DNA from: Spongospora subterranea f. sp. subterranea
Taxonomy: Eukaryota > Endomyxa: Phytomyxea > Phytomyxea > Plasmodiophorida
Assembly: GCA_049724395.1 (NCBI GenBank)
Contig: JAUGWO010000001.1
Span: 124,001-188,000, forward strand
Reading direction: 5' to 3'
Length of the DNA stretch: 64,000 bases
The position numbers and the translations under genes are program-made. Positions 1 through 12,018 of this stretch are shown one piece after another; positions within the stretch are counted from its first letter, which is position 1, and each line of letters opens with the position of its first letter. Under the pieces are notes generated by a model that worked only from the letters and a program-made list of their open reading frames with translations, was not told the DNA's origin and searched no databases.

Positions 1-560
1 TGAAAGGCGTAATCAGACCATCATGAGCATACGCTGTGCACTGATCGAGGCGAAAGTTGACTACTGTTACTGGCCATTTGCGGTCCAATACTCAACTTAT
101 ACCATGAATCGACTACCAACTCGACGTATCGAATGGGCAATCCCATACGAACTATGGATGAACGTCGAGCCCGATGTCAAGCACTTGAGACCATTCGGAT
201 GTACAGCATATGCGCACATTGAATCCACTATGCGAGATTCACATCAAACCAACGTCACTGAAATGCAAATTCTTAGGATATGCACCATACCAGAAGGGAT
301 ACATACTTCTTCTATTGAACTAACAACCGGTGTACCGTTCCCGCCTCTGAACGGCAAATCAAATTACATATTATGGGCCAAGAAGACCAAATTAATCATC
401 AAAGCATTCGGAGGGAAATCACTGATTGACGAATCATTGGGATTCGCCACCCAGGTTAGATACAAACCAGAGAAAACTGGACGATCGCATTCATGCTGCC
501 CTGTGTTTATCCGTCGCTGATGACATATTCAGTTTTGTTGATAAAACCGAAACGACTCAC
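1..560 (+). mobile_element. Ty1/copia retroelement fossil
   Basis: The first 230 bases translate to the C-terminal part of a copia-type integrase core (ending near RPFGCTAYAHI). From about 330 to 500 the sequence resembles the N-terminus of a copia gag (LNGKSNYILWAKK). The parts are out of their usual order, so this is a rearranged relic. The element is broken and its left end lies outside the window. No LTR could be recognised. It is probably old. Confidence 0.7.
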
Positions 561-599
561 CAGGGTTGGTTTGCACTCAGTCTGCTACAGGTCTTCAGG

Positions 600-1060
600 A
601 ATGCAATTTCGCACTCAAGAACTTGTTCCGGATAGAGCAAGGGGGATGGTTCATATCAGCACCAGTTCTCAAAACATACGACTCAGACCTCCCAATCGTA
701 ATCGAAGCCGATGCATTGGACTATGCCCTAGGGGCAATATTATCCCAGTCCCGCGATGATGGCGATTACCCAATTGCTTTTTTTTCGCGTAAGTTGAGTT
801 CCGCTGAATTAAATTACGAGATTTATGACAAGGAACTCATCGCAATCGTTTTCCGCTTTCCAACAGTGGCGACACTACATGAACGGCGCGTTCGTGCCTA
901 TCACTGTCTGGAGCGATCATAAAATGTTAGAGTGGTTCATGTTGTCGAAAATTCTAAATCGTCGACAAGTAAGATGGTCCATGCTTTTTTCAGAATTCAC
1001 ATTTCAAATGAGACATCGCGCGGGTAAATTATCAGCCACCTGATGCACTATCTCGTCGTC
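600..1060 (+). mobile_element. Ty3/gypsy retroelement fossil (RNase H region)
   Basis: The sequence resembles the connection and RNase H domain of Ty3/gypsy polymerases: an [12 protein letters not shown] strand, [19 protein letters not shown] and [10 protein letters not shown]. It lies directly after copia-like material, so two element families abut here, suggesting nested insertion or shuffling. The element is broken and incomplete; no gag, integrase or LTRs are recognisable beside it. Confidence 0.75.
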
Positions 1061-1942
1061 CAGATTGTCAACTCATCAATCATGATCGGGTTACGCGGCC
1101 GATCTTGTCCTACCATCTTTGTCAATAGTCTGCTTTTAGGACCAACAACACCGTTTCCCAGTCCAGAATTATTGGAACGTTTGAAACGTCTGAATTTACC
1201 CCTGTCAAAGTTAGAGCAGTTTTCGTTGGTTGGCAACATTCTATGTTTTTCGTGATCGCGAATATGTAGCAAAAGATACCCGGCACCTGGCACTCGTTCT
1301 TCGCGACACGACGCGCCTTTAGCAGGACACTTTGGAAGAGCAAACTCGGGTTCCAACACTCACACACGATTTGATCGGTGGATAACAAGATCTGTATTAG
1401 AACTGTAAACTCAGGACAGCAGACGGGTTTGGTCCGTCTCATTCGTCAAGATCTTGGGCCACACGATGGTGTGAGTCTGTTGCCATTCTAATTCCCGAAA
1501 CGACTTATCGATCAGAGCGAGGTCACCTCACATCCACGAATGAGGCCACGAATAAGGCCAGGGCCATGTACTCGCCGGGCAGAATAGCTCCTCGAACTGG
1601 CGTTTGGAGAGAACTGTGGACGACATCGCAATGTTGGAGAGCTTTGTGTTCGGCAATAAAAGTTCCCTCCACAAGGCTAGAACCAACAAGGCTGACAGGG
1701 CTCAAGCTTGAGAAGGGGCATCGGAGACCGTCCATGATCACATCTTGTATTGTCAATCAACCCAGGTGAATTAGATATATCGAGGTTAGTTTGGAAGTTT
1801 GCAGGGGCTAACTGTAGGGTCAATCATTTGAGTCAGCGGACATGTTTTCATTCTCTTTGAAAACGCCAACTCGGGGTTAGCAATGTTGAGGGCATCGGCA
1901 CTCTGTTTATTGTTATTTTACTCATCCGTTGTTGCAGTGAAC

Positions 1943-1952
1943 CTATATATAG
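1943..1952 (+). promoter_or_regulatory. TATA-like box
   Basis: The palindromic sequence CTATATATAG lies about 135 bp upstream of the ATG of the secreted protein gene that follows. It is a plausible core promoter element. No other motif supports it, so the call is weak. Confidence 0.25.
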
Positions 1953-2086
1953 AACATGGTGTTTGACTGTTCCTCAATGGTCTTCCCACTTGATACAGTC
2001 CCAGATCAGTCCGATGCGGTGTCCGACAACGGGTCCGGTCAAAACGCCTTCATAACGATATCAATATCAATAGCAATTAGTATCAA

Positions 2087-2554
2087 ATGTCGCTCATGGG
2101 TGGATCACTTTTTCTTCTCTCATTATTGCCCATTGCTTACTCTGTTGCTCACGATGGCCTGGCGCAAGACATTAATGAATTCGATGATGATAACGCTGTA
2201 AAAATAGGGCAACTATTTTGGATTAACGATTGCTTTCATACGTTTTTGGGGGAATGTGATACGATTAAGACCAGCCCCGAAGAGCCAGCCCAATTCAGTC
2301 TCGATGCTTTTCAAGACCAAGGGATCGGACTGTGCAAAGAAGTTGTCGAGATGGTCAAACTGAACCCTAATGATGGCCTTAACTCTCCGCAGGCCCAGGC
2401 TCTGATCAAAAAGTTCATGCTGCACATCTTCAACAGATCACGTTTGGACAAAAAAAAGATCTCAAGCGAGATGGCGCGGCTCTTCTACCATCAAACAAAA
2501 AATGATCTGCCCCAATTCTGGCCACAAAGCGACGCGTCGGGATCAAACCAATGA
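2087..2554 (+). CDS. secreted protein of unknown family
   Basis: A 155-residue open frame beginning at an ATG. The N-terminus (MSLMGGSLFLLSLLPIAYS) is a typical signal peptide: short n-region, hydrophobic core and small residues at the likely cleavage site. The mature part is acidic then lysine-rich, with cysteines in NDCFHTFLGECD and GLCKE that could form a disulfide pair, and mostly looks helical. I recognise no domain. It lies alone between retroelement relics. Upstream exons are possible but no clear splice acceptor precedes the ATG. Export is inferred from the signal peptide alone. Confidence 0.5.
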   Translation: MSLMGGSLFLLSLLPIAYSVAHDGLAQDINEFDDDNAVKIGQLFWINDCFHTFLGECDTIKTSPEEPAQFSLDAFQDQGIGLCKEVVEMVKLNPNDGLNSPQAQALIKKFMLHIFNRSRLDKKKISSEMARLFYHQTKNDLPQFWPQSDASGSNQ

Positions 2555-4700
2555 GTATTCCCTGGATCAAAGCCAGTCACCAGAAGTGGCGCTTTTGACC
2601 AATACCCGGTTTTTCATCCCATATTGAATACATCATGTTTTTGTGATTCTATTCCTCAGTAGTTGAACTCAAAGAACGATTCCAAATCCCAACAGCAATA
2701 TCCAGATCGACAGAGTTTCATCATCGTTCCACTTCAATCGATCATTCAGTCTATCTCCTAACTGGCAATATCGAAGAACCTAACGCCGCTTTGTGTTAGT
2801 GTGTCACCTGTTGTGATATTCCCAACAGGTCTCAATGACCATAACTATCTGGGATTGTGCTGTTAATGGCCTAATTGTCTTCTCCCGCCTTGACCAGATA
2901 ACCGTTCTCAACAGTGGAAGAACTACCAACGGCTCACAGGCCATCAAGTTTCAAGCGGCAACGGAGAACAGTCCATGACAGACCACTTCGAGGATCGTGG
3001 CACACCAAAAACAAACGACACCATCTTTGTTATCATGATAAAAAACCCCGATTTTCAATTTTTGACCAAAATTTAGGGTTTTTGACGCTCTCAGAGCGTT
3101 TAACGCTTTCTGTTGCGTTTGTTGACATCTCTGTTTTTGAAGGCGAATTCAATTTTTGTCAGTGCCCATGCAGTATTTCACCTGGCCGTCGCCACGTTTG
3201 GATTTGGTTATCTGGAAGGATTTCGGCGGCGGTATCGGGAAGGCGGTGAGTGCATACCGGCGACGACCGTTCGCCTTCGTGGCGTCATAGTTGTTGGTGC
3301 TGCGTTGGCCTGGTCGAAATGGCGCGCCGGTGCTGAATCCTCGTTGTGCGTTTAGTTACTGAAATGGGTTCGTCGACGTATTAATATCATTGGTCCGGTT
3401 CAGCTTTTGATTTCTGATCGCCAGTTTCCCCAACTTTTCTCTCATCCAGTGTGGGTTACTGTTGCTCAAACTCGAAGATTAAATTGCACTTACCGAGTTC
3501 GGACTGAGTTGCCATGCGCTGTACGTTTTCAATTTTGACGACTCATCATCCCCAGGGTTCCCGTCAGTTTTCATCACACCCTGTTTATACTTTGATTGTC
3601 AGGCCATCTCACCAATCCGTGTTTGTCCCTTTCATTCTGAGATTCAGATGCTGCACATTTCAAACTCTCTCTGCAACATGAAGGCCCTTTGATTCGCGGT
3701 ATATGGTTTGAGCTCCACGATTCTCGTAACACCAAAAATCTTTTCCTCCATTCAATTGTATTTCAGACGAAATATATATTAGCTAGGTAGGCGTCAGTTT
3801 TCATCTACAGCCTCGCCATCCTTTGAATGGCAGATCGGGTCACCAATCCGTTTTTCTTCAATTTGACGGCATTTCTTCAGGGGACCCAAATCATGCTCAG
3901 TTTCAATTTGTGAGTTTGCTGCTTACTCAGCAGGATCCCCTGTTTATCGTGAATAATTTACGGCTTTGTGGATCTATAACGTCTTCGGTCGGCGAAGTCG
4001 ATGGCGACAATCGAATCAATATTAGTCAGAGTGAACCTAGTGTGTTGCACGATAGTTGCCATTTGATGGAACCAGTTTGTGTTGTTGAGCACAACCCCGA
4101 AGACAGTCGATTGTGGCGAGAAAGTGGCCTGCCTCCGTATTTGTGGCAGGTCTGGTTTTCAGTGGGTTGGACATGTAAGAGACGAGGAAGAGCTCCTCTT
4201 TGAAGAAGTAGGAAACCAGGAGACATTATTTGGGGATTCGGTTCGATTTTTTCGACAACAGAAGCTGTTTTGCAGGTATGGAATTTGTTTGGCCAGGAGT
4301 GGCTAAGTTTTTTGAAAACTAGGGACCAGTATAAAACAATCAAGGACCACAATTAACAACCTGACGTCAGTCTCTCAAGCTAATCAATGAATATCCATGA
4401 CATGATCACAATTATTGGGGTTCTAATTCTGTGATTTTCGTCGTTGTGAAAGTCGACGAAATTGTTGTTTCAACCTGGTTAAAGTGTCGATTTTCAGTTT
4501 TCTGAATTGGCCATAGTTGGTGAAGTTTGTTGAATCGGTTTTGGAGCGTGATCAAAGCGTTTATTCAGACAAGTGACGATTTTCGGTATTATGGATTGCC
4601 CAAAATTGGGAAATTCGATGAATCATTTATGGAGCGCGATGCTTCAGAGAGGGTGTCAGAGAGAGTGTCAAAATCGATGGATTGATGTCAGAGAGCGATT
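2555..4700. other. intergenic, no supported gene
   Basis: There are short frames on both strands, but none has a recognisable motif or clean splice structure. Two degenerate direct copies of a segment starting GTCAGTTTTCATC and ending TCACCAATCCGT occur near 3,560-3,630 and 3,790-3,855. The region is AT-rich and lies between retroelement relics, so it may be decayed transposon sequence. Confidence 0.4.
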
Positions 4701-4739
4701 CAAGTTGTGTTTTGAGTTTTGTGAGTTGTTGTTGTGATG

Positions 4740-5960
4740 AAAGTCGATGAATTGATGCCTGGTCTGCGTGCACCAAGATTGGAGCGGAAGTGAAAGCTTG
4801 TTTCAAAGTCATGAATGCGTCTTCCTGTCCGCCTTTCCACTTGTAAACCGCATCTTGCGAGTTAAAAGGGTCAACGGTCGCACGATTGTGGAGAAATTCT
4901 TGATGAACCGACACTAAAAGTTGGAAATGTCCTCTGAAAAGATTAAAATATCGTCTAGATGAATTATGACAAAGTGCTCGAGACAAGGACGGAAAATGTC
5001 ATTCAAATTGGAAGGTAGCGGGGGCGTTGGTTAATCCGAACGGCATAACATTGAACTGAGAGTGTCCAAAGCGGTTTTCCATTCGTCGCCCTTACGAACT
5101 CGCGAGATGTAATATGCCGAACGGAGATCGATACGGGTAATAAATTTTCGCGGATCGAAACCGGTCAAGCAGTTGGTTGATGAGCGAAAGCGAATACCGA
5201 TTCTTGATCGTGATGGCGTTCAGGCGACGATAATCAATACAGAGACGTAAACTTCCATCCCTCTTACGGACGAACAGAACCGGAGCACCAGCAGGAGAAG
5301 TAGATTGTGTAATGAGACGTTTCGGCAGATTCTCCGCTATAAATTCACGTAAGGCCTTGGTTTCGAGCTCGTTCGAAGAGTAGATGGGACCGAACGGAGG
5401 GGATTATCCAAGCTCTAGATCGATCGCACAATCATAACTGCCGGTGAGGAGGGACTTTGTCTCAGGTAGATCCCATACAAATGAGGTGAAGCTGCCATAC
5501 CAGTACAGCGATTTTTCCGGATTATCGGGCAACGACTGCGTTCGAATTGACGCTCGCGGATGCGGATATCGATTAAAATGAATTGCCCGATGAACTTCTC
5601 TAAATCAGTCTCAGCTGCGCAATGGATCAACTCATCCAAATTCGCGTCGCCGAGACCAGCTTGGAACCAATAAACTTGAACATCGTTGTCGAAGTCAGCG
5701 TCCATGACGATCCTGCGGAATTCAGCAGCATAAACGACAGCAGATCGGCGACCTTGGCGAAGCTGAGTTAGCTTTATAACTGCGGTTTTTGCCCGATGCG
5801 GATCGTCGAACAATGCTGTGAGTTTTCCTTCGAATTCGTACCACGAAGAGAGCACTGGGTCGGTGTGTTCCAGATAAGGGGATATCCAGTCGAGGGCGGC
5901 TTCCCGAAGCAATGAAGCGACCAAGCCTATATCGGCCGTGTTGGTTGGAAGTGGTCCGGT
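4740..5960 (-). mobile_element. Ty3/gypsy retroelement fossil (gag to RT)
   Basis: On the minus strand, about 5,960-5,415 resembles gypsy gag (a capsid-like segment with WYEFEGKLTALFDDP and LTQLRQG). About 5,400-4,740 resembles reverse transcriptase, with [18 protein letters not shown] and the later KQAFTSAPILVHAD segment. The gag-like and RT-like parts follow each other closely. The element is broken in several places and truncated; no LTRs were found. It appears to be of intermediate age because the protein similarity is still easy to read. Confidence 0.75.
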
Positions 5961-6545
5961 GAGATCGTGAATTGGAGTTTCACACTATTTATGGATTGAC
6001 GGAACAGGCTTCGTTGGCCATCGTGTTTCTCTGAAAGTGGGAGCTTTGGCCCTGCAAGTGAACGAGGAGCGGAACCCATCTTGACTTCTTCCGGTTTTTA
6101 TGTAGTCAAAACACGAATCATTTCAGGTAGTTCTGCGTTCCGCTCCATCAGTTGCGATCTGGACTGATCCAAAAAGGTACATCGACCATAGAGATCTCGC
6201 ATTACCTTTTCCAGATGCGCCGGATTAGACGAATCAAAGTTTTCCATTGTTTGAGTGCAATTCTGGGTTAAGATTCGCATCGGGCGAAAACCGCAGTTAT
6301 ACAGCTAACTCAGCTTCGCCAAGGTCGCCATAGTGTCAAGGGCAAGCACTCGATCTTACAGGCAAACAATGGTTATAAAGGCAATTAGAATTGCGAATGG
6401 TGTATTGGATCGGATTTGATCCACCTTGATCCGTTTGAAAAGTGGAAAAATGGGCCCCGAGATGACGGGACATAAACAATGGCTGGGTCACACATCGGTT
6501 GGTTGACGTTGGCTGAATCACGACAGTAGATTCCCACAATGTGTG

Positions 6546-6814
6546 TGATCGGACTGCTCAGTTCGATCAACAAACGTTTTTACGACTATATATTCGTTCT
6601 CCCTCTTCTCTCCGCTCCTCGTCCGTCTTTCACTCCTCTATCCGCGTCCTTCCTTCCTTCTCGCTCTTCTCTCCGTTCTTCTTCCGTCCTTCTAATTCTT
6701 CTCTCTTCGCCCTTCCTCCCATCACTACAGCGTATAGTTCTAACAGTGCCAGAAGAGGGAGAACGAATATATAGTCGTAAAAACGTTTGTTGACCGAACT
6801 GATCAGTCCGATCA
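6546..6814. mobile_element. MITE-like fold-back element
   Basis: Two terminal inverted repeats of 63 bp, at 6,547-6,609 and 6,751-6,813, match with only two differences. They start GATCGGACTGCTCAG and run through ACGACTATATATTCG. Between them lies about 140 bp that is almost pure pyrimidine on the plus strand. No coding capacity exists, as expected of a non-autonomous DNA element. I could not find a clear target-site duplication. The near-perfect arms suggest a recent insertion. Confidence 0.65.
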
Positions 6815-7060
6815 AGAATCATCATAAAAGAGTCATGACACCACAGAATGGAGAAACCATAGGCAGACATCAACTAGTAGAGATCAGTTGGATAGTTCGC
6901 CAATAGACAATAACAGACATTGGATTAACAGCTTAGAAAACGATAGAGGAAATAGAAAGTACATATATTATACTCAGACATCGATAAACAATATGACCAT
7001 GAGAGCTGACAGCAAAAACCATGCAGATAAAAATCCTGCAAATGCCTCAGTCAAATCTTT

Positions 7061-8245
7061 TTATGACCAAGAGAGCATAAGACTACATAAAATGTACGAT
7101 AGATATAAAAGGCACCTCACATAAAGGAAAACGTCTAAATAGTGTAGCAAATCGGCGGGGCATGTCTTTGATAAATGTCCCCGAGAAGCAGAATAGAACA
7201 GGAGGACATAGCACTGGATTACATACCACATGTAGCCTGATAATAGACACGCTCGCAGGAAAAGCTGGACATGGAACAGGACCATCACCCATTCCTGAAA
7301 TGCCGAAATGGAGTTTCGACTCAACAGAGCTGTGCGAACGTCAACTAGCTCATGTGGAAGAAGCGCTGAGTTTCCCTGGGCTTGGTAGTCCGGTAAATCA
7401 AATTTAGTGAGCCTTTGGTACCTGTTCTTAACAGCGGCAAGTTCGCGGGGAGATCCACAGCGCCACAGCTGCGGACGTGATGCATGGAAACGACAACCGC
7501 TGAACACTCCCGAATCATAGAGCGTGATACAGTTGTGGCATGGCTCTTGATACGGCCCTCCCTGATTCTTCGCCACGTGCAGGTTCGAGACAGCACTTAG
7601 GAGCTGATTACAAGCGCCGGGATCGTTCCATGCCCCCGACGACACGATTGCCGTGCCTGTAAAGTAATCCCGGATCGGGCCAACACGAGATGCGTCTGAT
7701 GCGGCATCGGCAAATATCGACAAGGGAGTTCCGGAATGCAGCACCTTGAAACCAATATAAGCCATGTGAGCAATGGGCAAGTGAGTTGCGAGATGCCATA
7801 CCTCAAAGTCGATATAGGCCATGAGCGAATCGGCGCTCATGCTCGGACAGAATTCCAAGGGTGCGTTCTCGCTGAAAACGACGAGAGACGCAAAATCACC
7901 AATTCTCTTCAGAAACAATATCAAACCCCGGAAAACGGATCCGTATTGCCTGGAGGAATTGGCCGCTAACACTCGCGACCCCATCAGGCCAACCTTCGTT
8001 GCCGACAGCGACAAGTCCATTCGAGACATGACGTCTTGAACCTTGCTCGCCACAGCATCCTCCTCAGCCGGCGTTAGACCCTTCATGCGCGTTGGCGATT
8101 GTTTGAGTTGCCGTCTCCTGACGTCGTGCGGCGCGGTATCCCCCACATCGACCTGCGATTGATCCATCCCGATCGATTTTCGAACCCAGGTTCGTTTCAA
8201 ACCGAACCAGGTTCGTTTTGAAAATGCCACAGGGGAGAGAGTCAC
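7061..8245 (-). pseudogene. Crypton-like tyrosine recombinase, truncated
   Basis: A 394-codon frame. Residues of the type GGPYQEPCHNC, GCRFHASRPQLWRCG and LPHELVDVRTALLSRN followed by FLRA resemble tyrosine recombinases of Crypton-type DNA transposons, where this region leads into the catalytic domain. The frame then runs into a hydrophobic stretch without the HxxR and tyrosine motifs, so the catalytic C-terminus looks replaced or lost. It is most likely a dead relic. A DIRS-like origin cannot be excluded from sequence alone. Terminal repeats were not identified. Confidence 0.5.
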
Positions 8246-8367
8246 ATTCCTTTGTATTGTTGGTGTATAATGGATTTTATAACAAATATTTACTCCCTCC
8301 GTTCAGTAATGTACGTGATTAGGAAATTTGCGACCGATCGCCATTTTTCTTAGTTGACCCCGTTTCG

Positions 8368-9215
8368 ATGATTACATCAGGCGAGTCGTTAGTCCACGAT
8401 CACATCTGTTCGCAGACTTTCCTCGACAAAATTGACTGGGGCCAAATCATGTTGGATGACGATGGGTCTGTAGTCATTGCAGAAGGCATTTCCAATGATG
8501 AGTTTGAAAGAGCAATTGAAGTCAATGAATGTGACCAGTGTGCCGGTGTGCTCGACATATCGTTCTGTTCAGAGAGTTTGGAAATTATCGTGGAGATGTC
8601 AGAATCACCAGACCATGCAATTGGCGCTCCAACTTTCGAGCGAACCATATTCCTCGCGCTTGATGATCTAGGCGTTCCTTTTATGCAGAGCCTTGTGTCA
8701 ACAGGTTTTTTGTTTAACGATTTCTATATTAATTCAGAATAGCTGGTTGATCAAAATCAGGTGGACCATTGACAAGACGGAAAGGGAAAGCGAATGGAGG
8801 GTTGTTTCCCATGCATGCCAATGTCAAGGAACCAACGATCGTGATCGAGTTCGGGCATTCGCAACCGCTACACACAGCAGGATGTCGCATCGGAGTCGTC
8901 GATAAATGTCGCTCGTGGTTGTCAAAGTCGACTAATCCGCTCAAAAAGCCTCGAATCGCTGTCGCGTTAAAGGCATACAAGACTCAGGCAATGATGGATT
9001 GCATTGTTTTGCGTCGGGTTGATAATGGTGACCCAATCCAGTACGGTCCAGCGGTCAGGATTGTGAATACCGATGACAAGTATACAAAGAAAGTCGCACT
9101 TCCTATTCGAGATCTGTATTTCAATGTCCTATTGCCGCCTCAGCTAGAGCATCTCACCACTCTAGAGATTGATCTTTACGACAGCTTGCACCTTTATTTG
9201 ATGCCAAATGAATAG
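8368..9215 (+). CDS. conserved-looking hypothetical protein, two exons
   Basis: Exon 1 (8,368-8,704) and exon 2 (8,761-9,215) join in frame across a 56-nt GT-AG intron at the junction LVSTG/GPLTRRKG, giving 263 residues. The first half is acidic (IMLDDDGSVVIAEG; ERAIEVNECDQC), the second more basic with beta-strand-like segments (PTIVIEFGHSQPLHTAGCRI; VALPIRDLYFNVLLPP). No signal peptide or membrane segment is evident and I recognise no family. A decayed copy of its 3' end lies about 500 bp downstream. The clean splice junction supports a real gene. Confidence 0.55.
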
Positions 9216-9678
9216 AACGTATTGTTGCCTCTTAACAACTGTTAATTTCCATTAAATTCTGAGAACATTATAGTTGGTCGTGTATCAGTATGAAATATAA
9301 TTAGGTTGGGATTAGCGTCTGGGATTAACTTGTTTTGAGTTGATGATTCAAAAGAACACTAGGAATATACTAAAACACTTTATAAATGAAGAAAGAGGCG
9401 ATTCCACTGAATCCTCCACCGGTTCATCACATGTTCAATGTATCTGCTGCTCAACTGGATCTCTCTTCGTTTATTTGTGGAATCGAATCAAAAAACTCTG
9501 TCTTTGCGAATCCGCTGAGAGTCTCGGAGAAATCCATCCTCGCTCTCCAACCTCACAGATGCTATCCTCAAGAACGACGAAAAACGGTCCGATATATCGT
9601 TTAGTTTGTCGATATGAGAAAGGCATCACACATCGCAATATGATAGAGAGCTTGAGTTTGCCAAAGCTGTTGTTTTCT

Positions 9679-9738
9679 TTACGACACCCTGCACCTTTAT
9701 TTGATGCCAAAGTGAACAGAACATATCGTTGCCTCTCT
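9679..9738 (+). repeat. partial duplicate of upstream gene's 3' end
   Basis: About 58 bp here match 9,177-9,235, the last codons and first 3' untranslated bases of the preceding gene, at roughly 85% identity (shared core GCACCTTTATTTGATGCCAA). Similarity fades on both sides. It looks like a remnant of a tandem gene duplication. Confidence 0.6.
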
Positions 9739-9879
9739 TCACTCTTTTTCATAAATTGAACTGTCATCAGCAAATTATTTGATAAGAGGGTGTTCGATCG
9801 AGAAATATAGATCAAACAATAGAGGTGTTGGATTTTCAGACATCTATCCTCCATTGTCATTATGGAATGAATTCCGAGT

Positions 9880-11080
9880 GCCGCAATACATTCATGAGAA
9901 ATTGCCACTCTCTACTTTCTACAGTTTTTGATTCGGAGGTACCGTTTTTGAATTTTTTCAACACATTCTATGCGAGGCTTGCTGGTTATGGTGATGCTCT
10001 CCGGTTTCTTGATTCCGTTATGGTCAAGAACCGACCTTCACGTCCAAATGTTTCACTGCAAAACATGTGACGACAAACGGGCTGAGGTTCACTAATGCAA
10101 GGATCAAAGCGTATAGCGAAGTTCGATTTGAGCCAGGTATCCAGGCATGTCATTTCTCTGACAAAGAGGCAAGACCTGTGTTCTTTGCGCGAAATTCAAT
10201 TGTTGATACGTGAGGGCCGGAAATGGATACGCCGACGATCGATGGAAGGCACAGAACCTTATGATCAGCGAGTATGAATCCGAACTTGTCGGAAACATTT
10301 GGAGCGTTTTAGCTGTTCACGCTCGGTAAATTCCTCAAATACACCGGGTTTGCGCATCGAGTCCATCTCATCTGCTTTGAATGTTTTCAGAAAAAGCTCA
10401 AAGCGAATCTTTATCGCAGGTCCTTTTTTACCTTTGATGAACGAGCGTCGTCAACAGCTCTGCTATGTTCGCCCAAACACCGATGGTTTTGCCATGAGCT
10501 GTCACACACGGCTTCATCTGGTTAACGATTCGAAGAATGCAATGTCATCACAATTGATCTTGTTAATCGGAATTTCCCGAATCCTTTTTGAAAATGCTCA
10601 GAGACAGCCAATTGAAGCCGGAGCTTTTGAAAATGCGCCTTTGGTGATTGCGCTTGTACTGTGCTCAATGTTCTGTTGCGACGTTAAACCGTACCAGCGA
10701 CCTTGAAGGGAACGGTATTGCTGACGATTGAGAGAACCTGAAATATGAACATTCGACAAACATTGGACGGCGTGCTGCGCGATAAAAATTTGACTTTGTC
10801 TAGGAGGCATCGTGCCAAGGAAGTCGCTCAAAACAGAGGAGCTCACTCGTTGAACACGCGACAGTTCCTCTGAGATGGCATCATCATCTCCGATAGCGTT
10901 GATTGGAATTTTTGTGGGAAAATCCAGGCCATTGTGACTTTCGGGCTGTTCGAGAACCTAGGCAAGCCTGGACGAGAGAATTTTGGCGACACAATCATCA
11001 ATGTCATTCAACATCAGATCTGGAGTTCGGGCGTCATCTTTCTTGGAAGTTGATTGATAATGTTCGTCTTTACCACAGAG
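9880..11080 (-). CDS. unidentified multi-exon gene (approximate limits)
   Basis: Several minus-strand segments read like protein but in different frames, as expected of short-intron genes. Near 10,900-10,740: INAIGDDDAISEELSRVQR then SDFLGTMPPRQSQIF. Near 10,430-10,270: DEMDSMRKPGVFEEFTERE then QLKRSKCFRQ. Near 10,090-9,990: a short EPQPVCRHMFCSETF segment. I could not join them with confidence and do not recognise a family. Start, end and exon borders are approximate. Confidence 0.3.
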
Positions 11081-11089
11081 CGCATTTCT

Positions 11090-11800
11090 GACCAAACGCG
11101 AAATTGATCAAGTGATGTGAATTGGATCCAGAATTTGCTCATGATGTAGCTCCTTACACCATAATTCTCCAATAAGACGCACATTCAATTGTTCCGGCAG
11201 ATTTTACCAAAAATAACAAAAGCTGTGTGCGTATCCATGCTATTAAGATACGTCGATCAGCTATTGGCGACACATTCTCAATTTTGCCTGCAGACACGCG
11301 GGATTTGGGTTCAATAAGAAGCAACTTTCTGAATGTTTCTGCTCAGGACGTCGAGATCTGGACCAATTATAGTATGGAATACCGATGCTGATGGATTGGC
11401 TGGAATAAACAGATTTACTAGAGTTTTATGTTTTCAGATTGTCGTAATGATGCCGGATTAAAAAATGTATTTAGTTCTGAACAGAACGTATGTGTCTTCA
11501 GGTTAAAATTTTAGTTTTCCTGCTAACTCGAACCCAGGGCCCAGCCGGCCATCATCTGGATCAAATTATTAACGGTAGCCGTTGGTTTTTGACCGGGTGC
11601 GTCAAGAATGCTCAAACGCCTTTGCTGTGAGGAGTGAAGGGTGAAGACTGATTCCTATCGTGAGGGCGGTAAAAGCAGATGGCTCGCGATAATGGAGTTC
11701 GACAGAAGCATGGACGATCCATCGACGAATGAAGATATTGTCCAGAACACAAAAAGATCTTTTGATCGCGACATAGATCTACAGAATCAAATGGCCATAT
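11090..11800. other. intergenic, nothing recognised
   Basis: AT-rich sequence with no frame showing a motif or splice structure on either strand, and no clear repeat or RNA gene. Confidence 0.4.
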
Positions 11801-12018
11801 TTATATATTGCAGGGTTTCTTGACGCTGCAGTTTTTTTTGGAATTTAGAATGTGAAAAGGTGGCGCCCATTTTCCGATGAATGCTGCCAGGTCGGAGCAG
11901 AAATGTTCCCTGTAGCACGTCAAAATCGGTGTCTGTATTTGGTTGACGAACTGTCGTACGCTTTCCGTCAACTCTGACTTTCGCAGCGGGACAGTGGGCT
12001 CAATCTCCTCCAAAAGCA

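Noticed and set aside
6541-6873. Small protein genes in the CT-rich element
   Set aside because: The Ser/Leu-rich and Arg/Glu-rich frames are by-products of the pyrimidine-biased MITE core.
9471-9908. 145-codon minus-strand frame
   Set aside because: It is antisense to the decayed duplicate of a plus-strand gene end and shows no motif or splice site.
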